Positions 19,297-29,100 of a stretch of 64,000 nt of DNA are shown here, piece by piece. The notes beneath the pieces are model-generated. The model was not told the origin of the DNA and searched no databases. It saw nothing but the letters and a program-made list of their open reading frames with translations. A program made the position numbers and the translations under genes. The DNA comes from an uncultured Verrucomicrobiae bacterium (GTDB lineage Bacteria; Verrucomicrobiota; Verrucomicrobiia; Limisphaerales; UBA1096), in assembly GCA_937770485.1 (NCBI GenBank), contig CALJHX010000003.1, positions 248,415 to 312,414 of the forward strand, given 5' to 3'. Within the stretch, counting starts at the first letter, position 1; each line of letters opens with the position of its first letter.

Positions 19297-21579
19297 GTGA
19301 AGCAAATTCGATTCACCGTTTTACTGTTCGCCCTGTCGCTGCCGGGTTCCACCTTGATTGCTGACTTATTTGTTGAGCGGCTTCAGAAACTGGATCGCAA
19401 CGGTGATGGACAGCTGTCACGCGATGAGGCGCCGAAGTCGTTTCGCAAGTTCAAGTTCGACCATGCTGACCGCAACAAGGACGGCTTTCTCGACAAACGG
19501 GAAATGGATTGGGTGTCCGGAAAGCTGGCAGCAAAAAAACAGTCAACGCCGGCCAAGCCCTCCGAACCTGTTGCACCCGAGGCCGGGAGGATGACAGTGG
19601 TTCGGGACATCGTCTATCGGAAGGATGACAATCCCACCAGGGGCTGGAACAAGCTGGACATCTATTTCCCTCGCGGCAAAACAGGGTACCCGGTGCTGTT
19701 CTGGGTTCATGGCGGCGGGTTGCATAGTGGCGACAAGTCGAAGATCACCGAAGTGGCCGGCCGGTTTGTTGCCGAGGGAATCGGCGTGGTGTCGGCGAAC
19801 TATCGTCTTTACCCCGAGGCAATCTACCCGGTGCAGATCGAGGACGTGGCGGATGCCTTCTCCTGGGTGCATCGGAACATTGCCAAGCGCGGTGGCGATC
19901 CTGAAAAGTTATTTGTGTCCGGCGGCTCGGCGGGCGGACACCTAACCGCATTGCTTACACTGAACGATGCGTTCCTGAAAAAGCGCGGCCATACAAGTGG
20001 GTCTATTCGTGGTGCCATTCCCATCAGTGGATTGATGGATGTGAGTCGGGTTGGCGCGGCGCGGCGTAAGGGGGTATGGGGCGAGAAGGCTTCCACTCAC
20101 CGAGTCGCCTCCCCACTGCATCACGCACGCAAGGACGCCCCGCCGTTGCTGCTCCTTCACGCCGAACACGACACCCTTGATCGGCGCCAACAAAACCAGG
20201 CGATGTTCGTTGCGTTGAAAAAAGCCGGACACCCCGATGTCGCCATCCACGAACTCAAGGATCGAACGCACAACAGCATCCGCCCCAACCTTGTGGACCA
20301 AAACGATACGGGCGCAGAACACATCCTGAAATTCATTCGGCGCCTTTGCGCTGTTCAGGCCAACGGCAGCGAAGTGAAACAGCGCCCGTGGTCACGCCAC
20401 ACGATTGATTCGGCCGACAAGGCTACCGGCAAGTTGGGAGCGGACGGGGTGCGTCTGGCCGACTTCAACAATGACGGGCTATTGGACATCGCCACCGGCT
20501 GGGAGCAGGGCGGCGCAATAGTCGTTTACCAGAATCCGGGGCCGGTCAAGGCCAAGTCCGCTTGGCCAAGCGTCACCGTCGGTCGTGTCATCAGCCCCGA
20601 AGACGCCGTGTTTGCCGATTTGGATGGTGACGGAAATCTCGATGTGGTCAGTTCGTGCGAGGGCAGGGAGCGCACCATGTACGTTCACTGGGCACCGGCC
20701 AAGCGGGCAGATTACCTCAAGCCTAGTGCCTGGGTGACCGAGGCCATCCCGGCCACAAAGCAAAAACAATCGTGGATGTTCGCCGAACCGGCGCAGATCG
20801 ACGGACGGGGCGGGATTGACCTGTTCGTGTCGTCCAAGGGAGCCAACGGGTCGATCGGCTGGCTGCGGGTAGATCAAGAAACGAGTACTGGCCGCGACGC
20901 CGGTGCGTTCAAATTCGTGAAACTCCGGTCGGCAGGCTGGATCATGACGTTGAAGGCGTTGGACATGGATGGCGACGGCGACAGCGATTTACTTTTCTCG
21001 GACCGAAAAGGGGGCAAACGCGGTGTCAATTGGCTTGAGAATCCGGGTGGTACAGAAGCGGCAAGTCCAGATAAATGGACAGAACATGTCATTGGGGGCA
21101 AAGAGCATGAAGTGATGTTTTTGTCTGTTGGCGATCTTAATCACGACGGTGCCCGGGACATTGTGTGTCCCACTCGAAATGGTGAAATCCTTCTGTTCGA
21201 GGGAAATGAAAATGGGTGGAAGGTTCATTCAATCAAGAACCTATTCGGGGTGCCGCATGGGAAAGCCGTGGCGATCGGGGATATTGACAATGACGGTCGC
21301 AATGATTTATTTCACGTTACAAATACGGGAGGGAACCGCGAACTTCCAGGTGCAACCTGGATGAGTCAACGTCCTGATAGACCATGGTCCGCCAAATGGA
21401 ACGTGACCGATGTAAGTGGGGGTATTGGCGTAAAATTTGATTTGGTGGAATTAGTGGATCTGGATGGAGACGAGGATTTAGATGCCATCACCTGCGAGGA
21501 AGTTGATAACCTCGGGGTGTTTTGGTTTGAGAACCCTCTTTACGATTCTGATAAAGTTAATAGAAACCCTTCGAAATGA
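19297..21579 (+). CDS. Secreted EF-hand / alpha-beta hydrolase (esterase) / VCBS protein
   Basis: A 760-residue exported fusion starting at GTG 19297 with signal peptide 1-22. Two EF-hand loops follow (DRNGDGQLSRDE 33-44, DRNKDGFLDKRE 58-69). Residues about 95-350 are an esterase/acetylxylan-esterase-like alpha/beta hydrolase with oxyanion motif HGGG (from 138), nucleophile S211 in GGSAGG, and likely Asp292 (HAEHD) and His325 (RTHNS). Residues about 365-750 are a VCBS/FG-GAP propeller (LADFNNDGLLDIATGWEQGG, AVFADLDGDGNLDVVSSCEG). It probably deacylates an extracellular glycan. The last 600 bases (from about 20960) change to AT-rich codons although the propeller continues without a break. It is 91 bp after DUF1501 and may belong to that operon. 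Confidence 0.87.
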   Translation: MKQIRFTVLLFALSLPGSTLIADLFVERLQKLDRNGDGQLSRDEAPKSFRKFKFDHADRNKDGFLDKREMDWVSGKLAAKKQSTPAKPSEPVAPEAGRMTVVRDIVYRKDDNPTRGWNKLDIYFPRGKTGYPVLFWVHGGGLHSGDKSKITEVAGRFVAEGIGVVSANYRLYPEAIYPVQIEDVADAFSWVHRNIAKRGGDPEKLFVSGGSAGGHLTALLTLNDAFLKKRGHTSGSIRGAIPISGLMDVSRVGAARRKGVWGEKASTHRVASPLHHARKDAPPLLLLHAEHDTLDRRQQNQAMFVALKKAGHPDVAIHELKDRTHNSIRPNLVDQNDTGAEHILKFIRRLCAVQANGSEVKQRPWSRHTIDSADKATGKLGADGVRLADFNNDGLLDIATGWEQGGAIVVYQNPGPVKAKSAWPSVTVGRVISPEDAVFADLDGDGNLDVVSSCEGRERTMYVHWAPAKRADYLKPSAWVTEAIPATKQKQSWMFAEPAQIDGRGGIDLFVSSKGANGSIGWLRVDQETSTGRDAGAFKFVKLRSAGWIMTLKALDMDGDGDSDLLFSDRKGGKRGVNWLENPGGTEAASPDKWTEHVIGGKEHEVMFLSVGDLNHDGARDIVCPTRNGEILLFEGNENGWKVHSIKNLFGVPHGKAVAIGDIDNDGRNDLFHVTNTGGNRELPGATWMSQRPDRPWSAKWNVTDVSGGIGVKFDLVELVDLDGDEDLDAITCEEVDNLGVFWFENPLYDSDKVNRNPSK

Positions 21580-21584
21580 ACGAA

Positions 21585-21720
21585 TTATATTAAGGGGTGA
21601 GGGAAGGGGAGTATTTCAAAGGATTTTAAGGAACCTTAATATATTGGGTTTACAGTGTGTGAGATTGTATCTACTTTGTATCGACTCATAAAGTTGCTTT
21701 ATGGATCTATGATGATCAGT
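21585..21720 (+). repeat. Repeat R2 copy a, after the VCBS gene
   Basis: The segment from TTAAGGGGTGAGGGAAGGGG to about ATCTATGATG matches 25455-25572, sharing GGATTTTAAGGAA, CTTAATGTAT-like and GTGTGTGAGATT blocks. It begins directly after the stop of the esterase/VCBS gene. Confidence 0.7.
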
Positions 21721-21732
21721 AGGAGCACTTAA

Positions 21733-21803
21733 AATACGTAGGTTCAATGCTTATCTCCTTAGGTTTCTCACAGTTTAGTTAAGAAGAAGTACAGACACAT
21801 TGG
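21733..21803 (+). repeat. Repeat R3 copy a, upstream of the small membrane ORF
   Basis: The blocks AATGCTTATC, TCTCACAGTTTAGT and GACACAT occur here and again at 22528-22597 in the same order. Each copy lies just upstream of a small ORF, so it may carry a promoter or mark a duplicated cassette edge. Confidence 0.65.
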
Positions 21804-21862
21804 ATTGCGCCAAACTCTCCTCTTTTGTTCGAGTGGAAGTGTTATTTGATTGGTTAAGTTCT

Positions 21863-22153
21863 ATGGTTATTAGGTTTGTAATACCCTTCATATTTTATAT
21901 TGTCGCTGTTTTTGCGTTTTATGCATTTGTGCATTTAATTCCATTAGAAGCTCATAACCCTTTTTTGCCCTATTGTGATCTTTGCAAAGAACATCTGCCG
22001 TATGAAAAGAAAAGTTTTTTGCTTTATGATTGTTCAGAGTGCGGCAGGCAAATGGTAACCTCATTACTTAATTTATTATTAGGTTTGCTTTGTTGTGCGC
22101 CATTTACATTTTTAAGTTATTTGTTTTATGGTGGCTTAAAAAAGAAAGGTTAG
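21863..22153 (+). CDS. Small two-TM protein with CxxC zinc-ribbon-like pair
   Basis: From ATG 21863 the product has 96 residues; a TTG at 21800 would add 21. A first membrane helix (FVIPFIFYIVAVFAFYAF) is followed by a hydrophilic segment with two knuckles, YCDLCKEH and YDCSECGRQ, which could bind zinc, then a second hydrophobic helix (LLNLLLGLLCCAPFTFLSYL) and a Lys-rich end. No family is recognised. It is flanked by the R2/R3 and R1 repeats in the decayed 21.6-25.6 kb segment, so it may be a transferred or orphan gene. Confidence 0.5.
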   Translation: MVIRFVIPFIFYIVAVFAFYAFVHLIPLEAHNPFLPYCDLCKEHLPYEKKSFLLYDCSECGRQMVTSLLNLLLGLLCCAPFTFLSYLFYGGLKKKG

Positions 22154-22213
22154 AGCATAGAACCTTCCTTCGAGTTCATTCAATCAACGCAGTACGAAGT
22201 GTTCAGTTGATGA

Positions 22214-22360
22214 CTCACAATGAAATCTCTGAATGAGGTACGATGGTGTTTTCTGTACTTTGTATTAAGGTTTTTCACCGTATTTTCGAACACACAATGT
22301 TTACAATGGTTTGTCGAAGGGATAGTTTGGTTTGAGAATCTGCTTTATAAAAGTGAGTAA
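22214..22360 (+). repeat. Repeat R1 copy a: degraded 3' end of a VCBS/FG-GAP gene
   Basis: It aligns with 25280-25425 (shared ACTTTGTA, CAATGTTT.CAATGGTTTG). In frame from 22304 it reads QWFVEGIVWFENLLYKSE then TAA, which matches the C-terminal end of the intact esterase/VCBS protein (VFWFENPLY). It is therefore a gene-tail remnant rather than a noncoding repeat. Confidence 0.65.
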
Positions 22361-22527
22361 ACAAACTTAAATCTTTGAGAAGGAACAATTTATGAAGTGT
22401 TTTAGAAGTTAGTGAAAATACAACAACTACGTATGTTATTGTGATTTCCTAATGAAAACGTAGTTGTTTTGTAGTGGGCGTTGAGGTGGTTCGTCGAGAT
22501 GTTTAAATCCTTTGGAAACACTAACGA
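22361..22527. other. Intergenic between repeats, no gene seen
   Basis: AT-rich DNA between R1a and R3b; nothing recognisable. Confidence 0.4.
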
Positions 22528-22597
22528 TTCGTATGTTTAATGCTTATCCATTTGGATCTCTCACAGTTTAGTACCTACAAAGTAGCGACACATACAA
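22528..22597 (+). repeat. Repeat R3 copy b, upstream of the 76-residue ORF
   Basis: Second copy of the AATGCTTATC / TCTCACAGTTTAGT / GACACAT block series seen at 21733-21803. It ends 65 bp before the ATG at 22662. Confidence 0.65.
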
Positions 22598-22661
22598 TTT
22601 ACTTTAAAATACGGTTGAGAAGATTCATTAACCAATTAATAGAGATGAAAGAACTGATAAA

Positions 22662-22892
22662 ATGAATATAGAAGAAACACGAAATGGCATACTTAAGACT
22701 TTAGAAAATAAGGGAGGTAATGCTCCAATGAAAATCATACATGGTTACAGTAAACTAATCCATAAAGTTGCACATAAAGAATTTTCTGATGTAATGGAAG
22801 GATTGGTAAATGATGAATTAGTTATCTTTGATAATGGTGTTTTCATTCTCACTGAGAAGGGTAAAAAGTTAGCAAGAAGTTTATTGTTTTAA
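22662..22892 (+). CDS. Small winged-helix-like protein, hypothetical
   Basis: A 76-residue soluble protein. The pattern of an N-terminal helix (ETRNGILKTLEN), a second helix (FSDVMEGLVNDELV) and a beta wing ending FILTEKGKKLARSL resembles small winged-helix DNA-binding proteins with the common 'LTEKG' end. No partner gene is nearby. It follows repeat R3b. It could be a transcription regulator, but no specific family is recognised. Confidence 0.55.
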   Translation: MNIEETRNGILKTLENKGGNAPMKIIHGYSKLIHKVAHKEFSDVMEGLVNDELVIFDNGVFILTEKGKKLARSLLF

Positions 22893-22922
22893 GTGCTATA
22901 GCCTTAAAGTCTAGTTGCTGAA

Positions 22923-23213
22923 ATGGCTTAACTTTCAGAACTAACCCCTACCTTTCAAACTGAGGCATTTATTGATGATAGGCATTTTGGTGAATCTGTG
23001 CAATTAGACGAAGCAGCGCTGCACCGCTCTCAGTCAATCGGCACAAAAGCGATGAAGGTAGCATTGAAGGGCAAACCTAAGGCAGAGACAAAGAGCGAGA
23101 AGCGTTAAATCAATGCAGAGGGCTTAGATTCGATTGCAACAATATCAGAGCATTTGGAAGCTGAGCCAATTGAGAGTAAATCAGAGGGTGGCAATAAGGA
23201 CGCTGGGAAGTAA
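22923..23213 (+). pseudogene. Decayed ORF with two in-frame TAA codons
   Basis: One frame from ATG 22923 to TAA 23211 would encode about 96 residues but is interrupted by TAA at 22929 and 23106. The intervening peptides look coding (TFQTEAFIDDRHFGESVQL, LDEAALHRSQSIGTKAMK, INAEGLDSIATISEHLEAEP) and are richer in G/C than the surroundings. No family is recognised; the composition is that of a small soluble, charged protein. Confidence 0.5.
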
Positions 23214-23248
23214 GTTCCTTACATCTTCGCTTTCAGTCGCTTCATAAG

Positions 23249-23578
23249 ATGACCCTATTAACTCCGCTTCACTTAATTTTGCTACTGCCTTACCACCCCA
23301 TACCCCAAAAAAATAAGGTTCGATTAATTACTGTCAGTTTACTTTTCGCCATCTTAGCCCCTATTTCAACACATGATATTGCAGAATCAGTTGCCCCACA
23401 TATTACGCAAATATTACAAGATCGAATAAAGGAAAATATCTGTAAAACGGTTTCTGTTACAAAAGAAAAACCGAACGGAGCTTATGAAGCTGTTGCAAAT
23501 TAGGACGTTGGAACTAGTATTAAAATCGCTATTCAGTTTGAAAAATGGAATGCTTTATGTTTCGATTCCATAATTTAA
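23249..23578 (+). pseudogene. Small hydrophobic-leader protein interrupted by an amber codon
   Basis: ATG 23249 gives 84 residues to TAG 23501-23503, with a hydrophobic segment (VRLITVSLLFAILAPI) that may be a signal or anchor. Beyond the TAG the same frame continues with DVGTSIKIAIQFEKWNALCF to TAA 23576-23578. The join (KEKPNGAYEAVAN stop DVGTSIKIAIQFE) looks like one continuous beta domain of the kind found at the C-end of small lipoproteins, so the TAG probably truncates a once longer protein. The weak hydrophobic start makes even the first part uncertain. Confidence 0.45.
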
Positions 23579-23742
23579 ATAATAGCTTTACGCCTGAAAC
23601 AAAGATAGGCCAAAGACAAAAAAAATATAATGAAACCAGAATTTAAACAATAAACATATTCACTTAATATTTATAAAAACAATATGTTACCTGTAAGATA
23701 ATCGGTAGTGTTTATTTCTAGTATTCAAACTTAATTCCGTTT
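23579..23742. other. AT-rich intergenic, convergent with purT
   Basis: Nothing beyond AT-rich sequence; no clear terminator for purT could be drawn. Confidence 0.35.
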
Positions 23743-24924
23743 TCACATTTCGTGCGTTATCGAGGTAGCAACATCTTCAGCTTTTGATATAGCATTTTCT
23801 ATATCATCTCCTAAAGCAATAGCAACACCCATACGCCGTTTCCCAGAGACTCCCGGTTTTCCAAACAATCTTATTTGAGTGCTAGATCTTTTTAATGCAC
23901 CGAAGTTAGAATAACTTACATTATTAGATTGTCCTTCTAATTTAATCACATGAGACGCACCTGGGCCATAAAATTTTATTTCTGGAATTGGGAGTCCTAG
24001 TATTGCTCTTGTATGTAATGCAAATTCTGACATGTCTTGAGTTATTAAAGTCACTAAGCCGGTATCATGAGGGCGGGGAGATACTTCAGAGAAATAAACT
24101 TTTTTGTCTTTTATGAACAATTCAACCCCGAATACACCATATCCTTTTATATTATTAACAACTTTGGTTGCAATTCTTTTTGATTCATCGAGTAAGTCAT
24201 CTTCCATAGGATGAGGTTGCCATGATTTTATGTAGTCACCATCAACCTGCTCGTGGCCTATTGGTTTACAAAATGTAATCCCTTCTTTGTGTCTTACAGT
24301 AAGAAGAGTGATTTCATAGTCGAAGTGAATGAACTCTTCAACAATGACTCGTCCTGCTCCAGCTCTTCCTCCTGATTGAGCGTGCTCCCATGAGGGTTTT
24401 ATATCAGCAGATGATTTTACAACGCTTTGTCCTTTCCCGCTGGATGACATTATGGGTTTAACAACACAAGGTAATCCAATTTCTTTAATTACTATTTCAA
24501 ATTCTTTTTCGGTAGAGGCAAATCTGTATTTCGATGTATTAACTTCAAGAGTTTTAGATACTAGATTTCTTATACCTTCTCGATTCATGGTTAGAGAAAC
24601 TGCTCGAGAGTTAGGTATAATTATATGCCCGTTTTCTTCTGCTTCGACAAGTGTATCGGTAGCAATAGCTTCAATCTCGGGGACAATAATGTGTGGATTA
24701 CATTCTTTAATCACATCCTTCAGTTGTTTAGGGTTAAGCATATCAATAACGAATGCTTGGTCAGCAACCTGCTGTGCAGGTGCGTTTTTGTATGAGTCAA
24801 CTGCAATGACTTCTACGCCTAAACGCTGTAATTCGATTGCTACTTCTTTTCCTAGTTCTCCACTCCCGCACAGCATTACTTTTGTTGCGCTTTTTGAGAA
24901 CGGTGTTCCTATTTTAGTGTCCAT
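23743..24924 (-). CDS. purT: Formate-dependent phosphoribosylglycinamide formyltransferase 2
   Basis: A 393-residue ATP-grasp enzyme, the same length as characterised PurT. It catalyses GAR + formate + ATP to FGAR in de novo purine synthesis, in the cytoplasm. Visible features are the N-terminal nucleotide-fold strand [19 protein letters not shown], the [12 protein letters not shown] block, the ATP-grasp lysine strand [36 protein letters not shown], the metal-binding [18 protein letters not shown] and GPGASHVI near the end. It stands alone on the minus strand amid decayed DNA. It is AT-rich like its surroundings. Assignment is secure. Confidence 0.95.
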   Translation of the reverse strand: MDTKIGTPFSKSATKVMLCGSGELGKEVAIELQRLGVEVIAVDSYKNAPAQQVADQAFVIDMLNPKQLKDVIKECNPHIIVPEIEAIATDTLVEAEENGHIIIPNSRAVSLTMNREGIRNLVSKTLEVNTSKYRFASTEKEFEIVIKEIGLPCVVKPIMSSSGKGQSVVKSSADIKPSWEHAQSGGRAGAGRVIVEEFIHFDYEITLLTVRHKEGITFCKPIGHEQVDGDYIKSWQPHPMEDDLLDESKRIATKVVNNIKGYGVFGVELFIKDKKVYFSEVSPRPHDTGLVTLITQDMSEFALHTRAILGLPIPEIKFYGPGASHVIKLEGQSNNVSYSNFGALKRSSTQIRLFGKPGVSGKRRMGVAIALGDDIENAISKAEDVATSITHEM

Positions 24925-25279
24925 TTTAATAAAAATTAACCTAATTCGAATATAGAAAATATTAGTTTGAAGTCAAACCAATCAATAATTCGGTTACATT
25001 TGTGAAATTATTTCTTAGGAATTAAAAAAACAAATGAACGCAGTAAACTATTGGAAAGAGGAATTGTCCGAAAATGGGCATTCAGTGATCTGAATGAACG
25101 GCCATTCTTCTATTTGCAACAAATTCGGAGATACATCTGCTTTGATGGTTTAAGTAGTTTGTGAGGTCTATTTTATCGGAAACCTATTTTTTCTGATTCG
25201 ACCGAATTAAAATTGATCGCTCTTTCAGCTTTCCCATTGAACAATCTATATCAGTTATGAAGGGTTCATTAAGTAAAAG
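24925..25279. other. AT-rich intergenic region, no gene seen
   Basis: It contains a perfect 7-bp hairpin CATTCAG-TGAT-CTGAATG at 25079-25096 without a following T-run. No ORF of note. Confidence 0.4.
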
Positions 25280-25572
25280 TCACAGTGAATTCAATCGAAT
25301 GATGAAACTGTAATGTTTTCTTTACTTTGTACAAAGGTTTTCTCCTGATTTTGAAGCACTCAATGTTTTCAATGGTTTGACGAGGGAATCGTTTGGGTGT
25401 TGAGCTTATTTTATAACTATAGTAGTTTGAGTCTAAATAATTCAACCAGAGTGTTTTACGTTAAGGGGTTTGGAGGGGAGTAATTTAATGGATTTTAAGG
25501 AATCTTAATGTATCGGGTATTCTGTGTGTGAGATTCTATCGAACCATATAATTGCTGTTTGAATCTATGATA
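25280..25572 (+). repeat. Composite repeat R1b-R2b: VCBS gene-tail remnant plus 3' flank
   Basis: R1b (25280-25425) matches 22214-22360, and in frame from 25370 reads QWFDEGIVWVLSLFY, a mutated form of the VCBS C-terminus. It is followed after about 30 bp by R2b (25455-25572), which matches the flank directly after the intact esterase/VCBS gene (21585-21720). So the order gene-tail then R2 is preserved, showing a duplicated and decayed gene end with its downstream flank. Confidence 0.65.
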
Positions 25573-26160
25573 TTCGATGGATACGATATAATTATTAAAT
25601 TAACACTTAACCAATTATGGGTAAACAGTTTAAGGTATATTTTACAAATAAAATGGAATCATTTGAATTCGTCAGAAAAGAAAGGTTTAAAACCATTTTT
25701 CTGATTTATTTAGTATGAGTATGATGGGATTTTCAACTTAATCTTGAGTACATCTCATTCCGAAATAATATTATAAACATCAGACTATAAGACTCTTAGA
25801 GTGATTATTGCGTTTTTTTTTGAGGTCAATAAAACATATACAATTAAAAACCACATGTATAACAACAAAAAGGCAATTAATTTTATTCGAGTAGTTTCTT
25901 AGTCTTTTTCTACACTTTTATTTGTTTTATAAATAAAAATGACAGTACAATACTAGATTCCTATTCACTTAATTACTGTAATGCTTTTGTATTGTAACAT
26001 ATTCTAGTAGTCACAAGGATGATTCGGGGTAAGGACATGATCAATAAATACATTGTTCTAGTTTTTCTAAAACCTTCAATAAAAACCGAATTAAATTAAA
26101 TAAATAGTTTACAATTGGGGGATTTTTACTAGAATTTCTGAGTTGGTGTCTAGTAAAGCT
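25573..26160. other. AT-rich intergenic region upstream of the giant subtilase cluster
   Basis: There are 588 bases of very AT-rich DNA, including long A/T runs around 25810-25960. It presumably carries the promoter of the three-gene cluster, but no convincing -10/-35 pair or operator stands out. Confidence 0.4.
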
Positions 26161-29100
26161 ATGTTAAATTTTAAATCTACTCTATGTCTTTTGATTGTGT
26201 TTCTAGCGTTTAACAACGCTTCATGGTCAGATGAAGAATGCTGCGGAGGCGAAGATCAATCGTTAATTGGGATAAAAGTGCCGGATTCTGGTAGATACGG
26301 CCCTTATACCAACACCAGTTTAAAACCAGCACATGCCTACAGTCCTCACAGTGACCAGGACGCCCAATACTTGAAGGGTGCTTTGCCTGACACACCTGTA
26401 GTTCCTTACGATGATTCGAAAATATTAATCAAATTCTCCTTAAGTTATGCAAAAGGGGCATTTTGGGACAAATTCAAACATGAGGGAATTGCTAAAATTA
26501 AGCCCATGTTTGAAAAAAGAGATGTTGAGAAAATGGCAATGCCTATTCCGGGGGAGAAACCAAACATTGATTTGTGGCGATGGACGGAAGCATTTGTTGA
26601 ACATCCTATCGATGTTGAGGAACTGGTAAAGGAGCTAAATGCATTGCCGGAGGTGCAAATTGCCCAAGTTGATTATGAATACAAACTGGCAGTGCCGGAT
26701 GGTGGTCCTAACGTTGATGCGAAGATTCAAGACCTTCCAACTTCTGAAACCGATGCGAAATTTAGTGAAATGTGGCATTTGGAGAAAATTCAGGAAGAAG
26801 TTCCCTGGGCAGAATACAGCGCACCTCTCAAGATAAAGGAATTATGGCAGGAGCTTGAAAACCGAGATCTGCCCCCGGGGGGGAGCCCGGATGTCGTGAT
26901 CGCGATCATAGATACTGGCGTTGATTATAACCATCCAGATTTGAAGCAGAATATGTGGATTAATGGCGGAGAAATCGCTGGAAACGGAATTGATGATGAT
27001 GCCAACGGTTTTGTAGATGATGTCCACGGAGTTAATGTGGTAAGTGATGAGCGGTTCCACTCGGGCGATCCTGATGATGATCACGGTCATGGCACTCATG
27101 TTGCCGGTATTGCAGCCGCTGCAGGTCACAACAAAATTGGAGTGGTTGGAGTGGCCTACAGTTCCAAGATAATGGCAATTAAAGCCGCTCAGTACTCAGG
27201 TAATCTTACCTCATCGGATATTGCTGAAGCGTTGTATTATGCGATTCAAAATGGTGCGGATGTCATCAATATGTCTTTTGCCCAAAGAGTTAGGTCCCCA
27301 GTGGTTGAGGATGCTCTTGCGGTAGCTTTTAGGAATGCAGTTTTGGTGGCTGCAGCAGGAAATTATGACAAAGGGCTTGATCCTGGGAAATGCCAGGCAC
27401 ATGGAGGCTATTATAATAGATACTTGAACGCTTTTTACCCGGCAGCTTACAATTGGGTTATCGGTGTTGAGGCTAGAGCCGTTAAGTCATGGGGCTACAA
27501 ACCCGGAAAAAGCCGTCCCAAGTGGCATACTCGCTTTTCGAATCATGATTGCGCAAGAAACTCTAAATATGAGTACGAGGTGAGAGCACCCGGGGATAAT
27601 ATTTGGAGTACGTTTCCAGGTAAACAGCAATACATCTCGTGGGATGGTACATCTATGGCTGCCCCAATGATTTCGGGAATGGCAGCTCTGTTAAGAACCG
27701 CCTGGCCAGACAAGGCTAGAATAAATTCTAGGTTCATCATGGGACAGATTAGCTCCACCGCGCATCTTCGAGACGAGGTTTATGACAAGACCCCTGAAGT
27801 GTTGGATAGACTTAAGGGTCAGCCATATTACGGTGTCCCGGATGCTCATTTGGCACTGACCAAAGTACCCGTTCCAAATCTGTATCTTCTGGACTACTGG
27901 ATTTTTGATAAGCCGGATGTGAGTGCAATCAATGATGATGATGGCAGAGTTGATTCTGGTGAGACGATTGATCTTGCTATTGAACTGAAAAACTCATGGG
28001 GAAAAGCAACCGATATTACGCTAAGCATGACCGCCCAAGCCAAGGGTGCCGCAGGACCTGACCCATATGTGGAGATTATAACAAAAGAAGTTTCTTATAG
28101 CCCTATGGGGCCTTTTAGCCGTTCTGATAATGGGCTTGTTTACGATAAGGAAGGAAAAATTACAGGTATAATAAATCCTGTCAGGTTCAAAGTGTCTCCC
28201 GATTGTCCTAATGATCACTTGATACCAATTACCCTCACTATTACTTCAAAAAACGGATTGGGTCCTAAGGATGGGTTTACTGAGGATCTGAATACTTACA
28301 CATATATTCAAAGGTTTAGTGTTTTTGTCCAAAGAGGCAAGGAAGTGCCGCGTGTTATTTCTCGAGACACAACACTGACCAAAGATTTTTTCTGGATTAT
28401 AAATCAACCTACATTGATTGAAGCTGGCAAAACCCTGACGGTGGGTCCTGGAACTCAAATCCAGTGGGGAGCACCAACAGTGAAAAAAGTTTACGAGTGG
28501 GATTTCAGGGCGAAGCTTCAGGCTGAAGGAACGTTTCTCGTCCAGGGCACAGCCGAAGAGCCGGTTGAACTCTTCCCTTCCGAATTCCATGAGTGCTACA
28601 CCATGATGAATGGAAACCTGCAGATGTCGCATGTCAAAATTACAAATCCTTACATGGCTGGAATGGATGTAAAGACGGCGAAGGCAAAGGGGTTCCCAAC
28701 GGAGCGTGACTCATATATTGATCATGGTTTAATTAGGGAAAATAACATCTGTTTCTGGCGTTGGATTGAGATGCCGACAATTTCCAACACTTTGATTGAT
28801 TACAAGTTGGGTGAGTTCATAGCTCCTCAAGGTTTGAAACTGGGCATGAGATATAATGAAGCTTTTAAGCATTGGTTTTGGGCTCAGAATATCAAGGGCT
28901 CAGTGTTTGAACACGGAAGAGGGCCGTTTGGAACCGATGCAGCAAATACATGTAGAGGTGTATCCTATGGGGTCAGGCCACCAAGCAAGGTTGAGGATAC
29001 GGTTTTCCTTCAAAACCATATTAGGGATGAATTCGGGTTAAGTTCAATATACTGGTTCAACGCAAATTCCTACAAGAAGGGTGAATTTTCGAACCTTTTG

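Noticed and set aside
21585..22892. Integron-like gene cassettes (small ORFs between 60-140 bp repeats)
   Set aside because: No attC core (GTTRRRY) or integrase is seen, and the R1 repeats are better explained as degraded gene tails.
25079..25096. Hairpin CATTCAG-TGAT-CTGAATG as terminator
   Set aside because: No T-run follows and no gene ends nearby in the right orientation.
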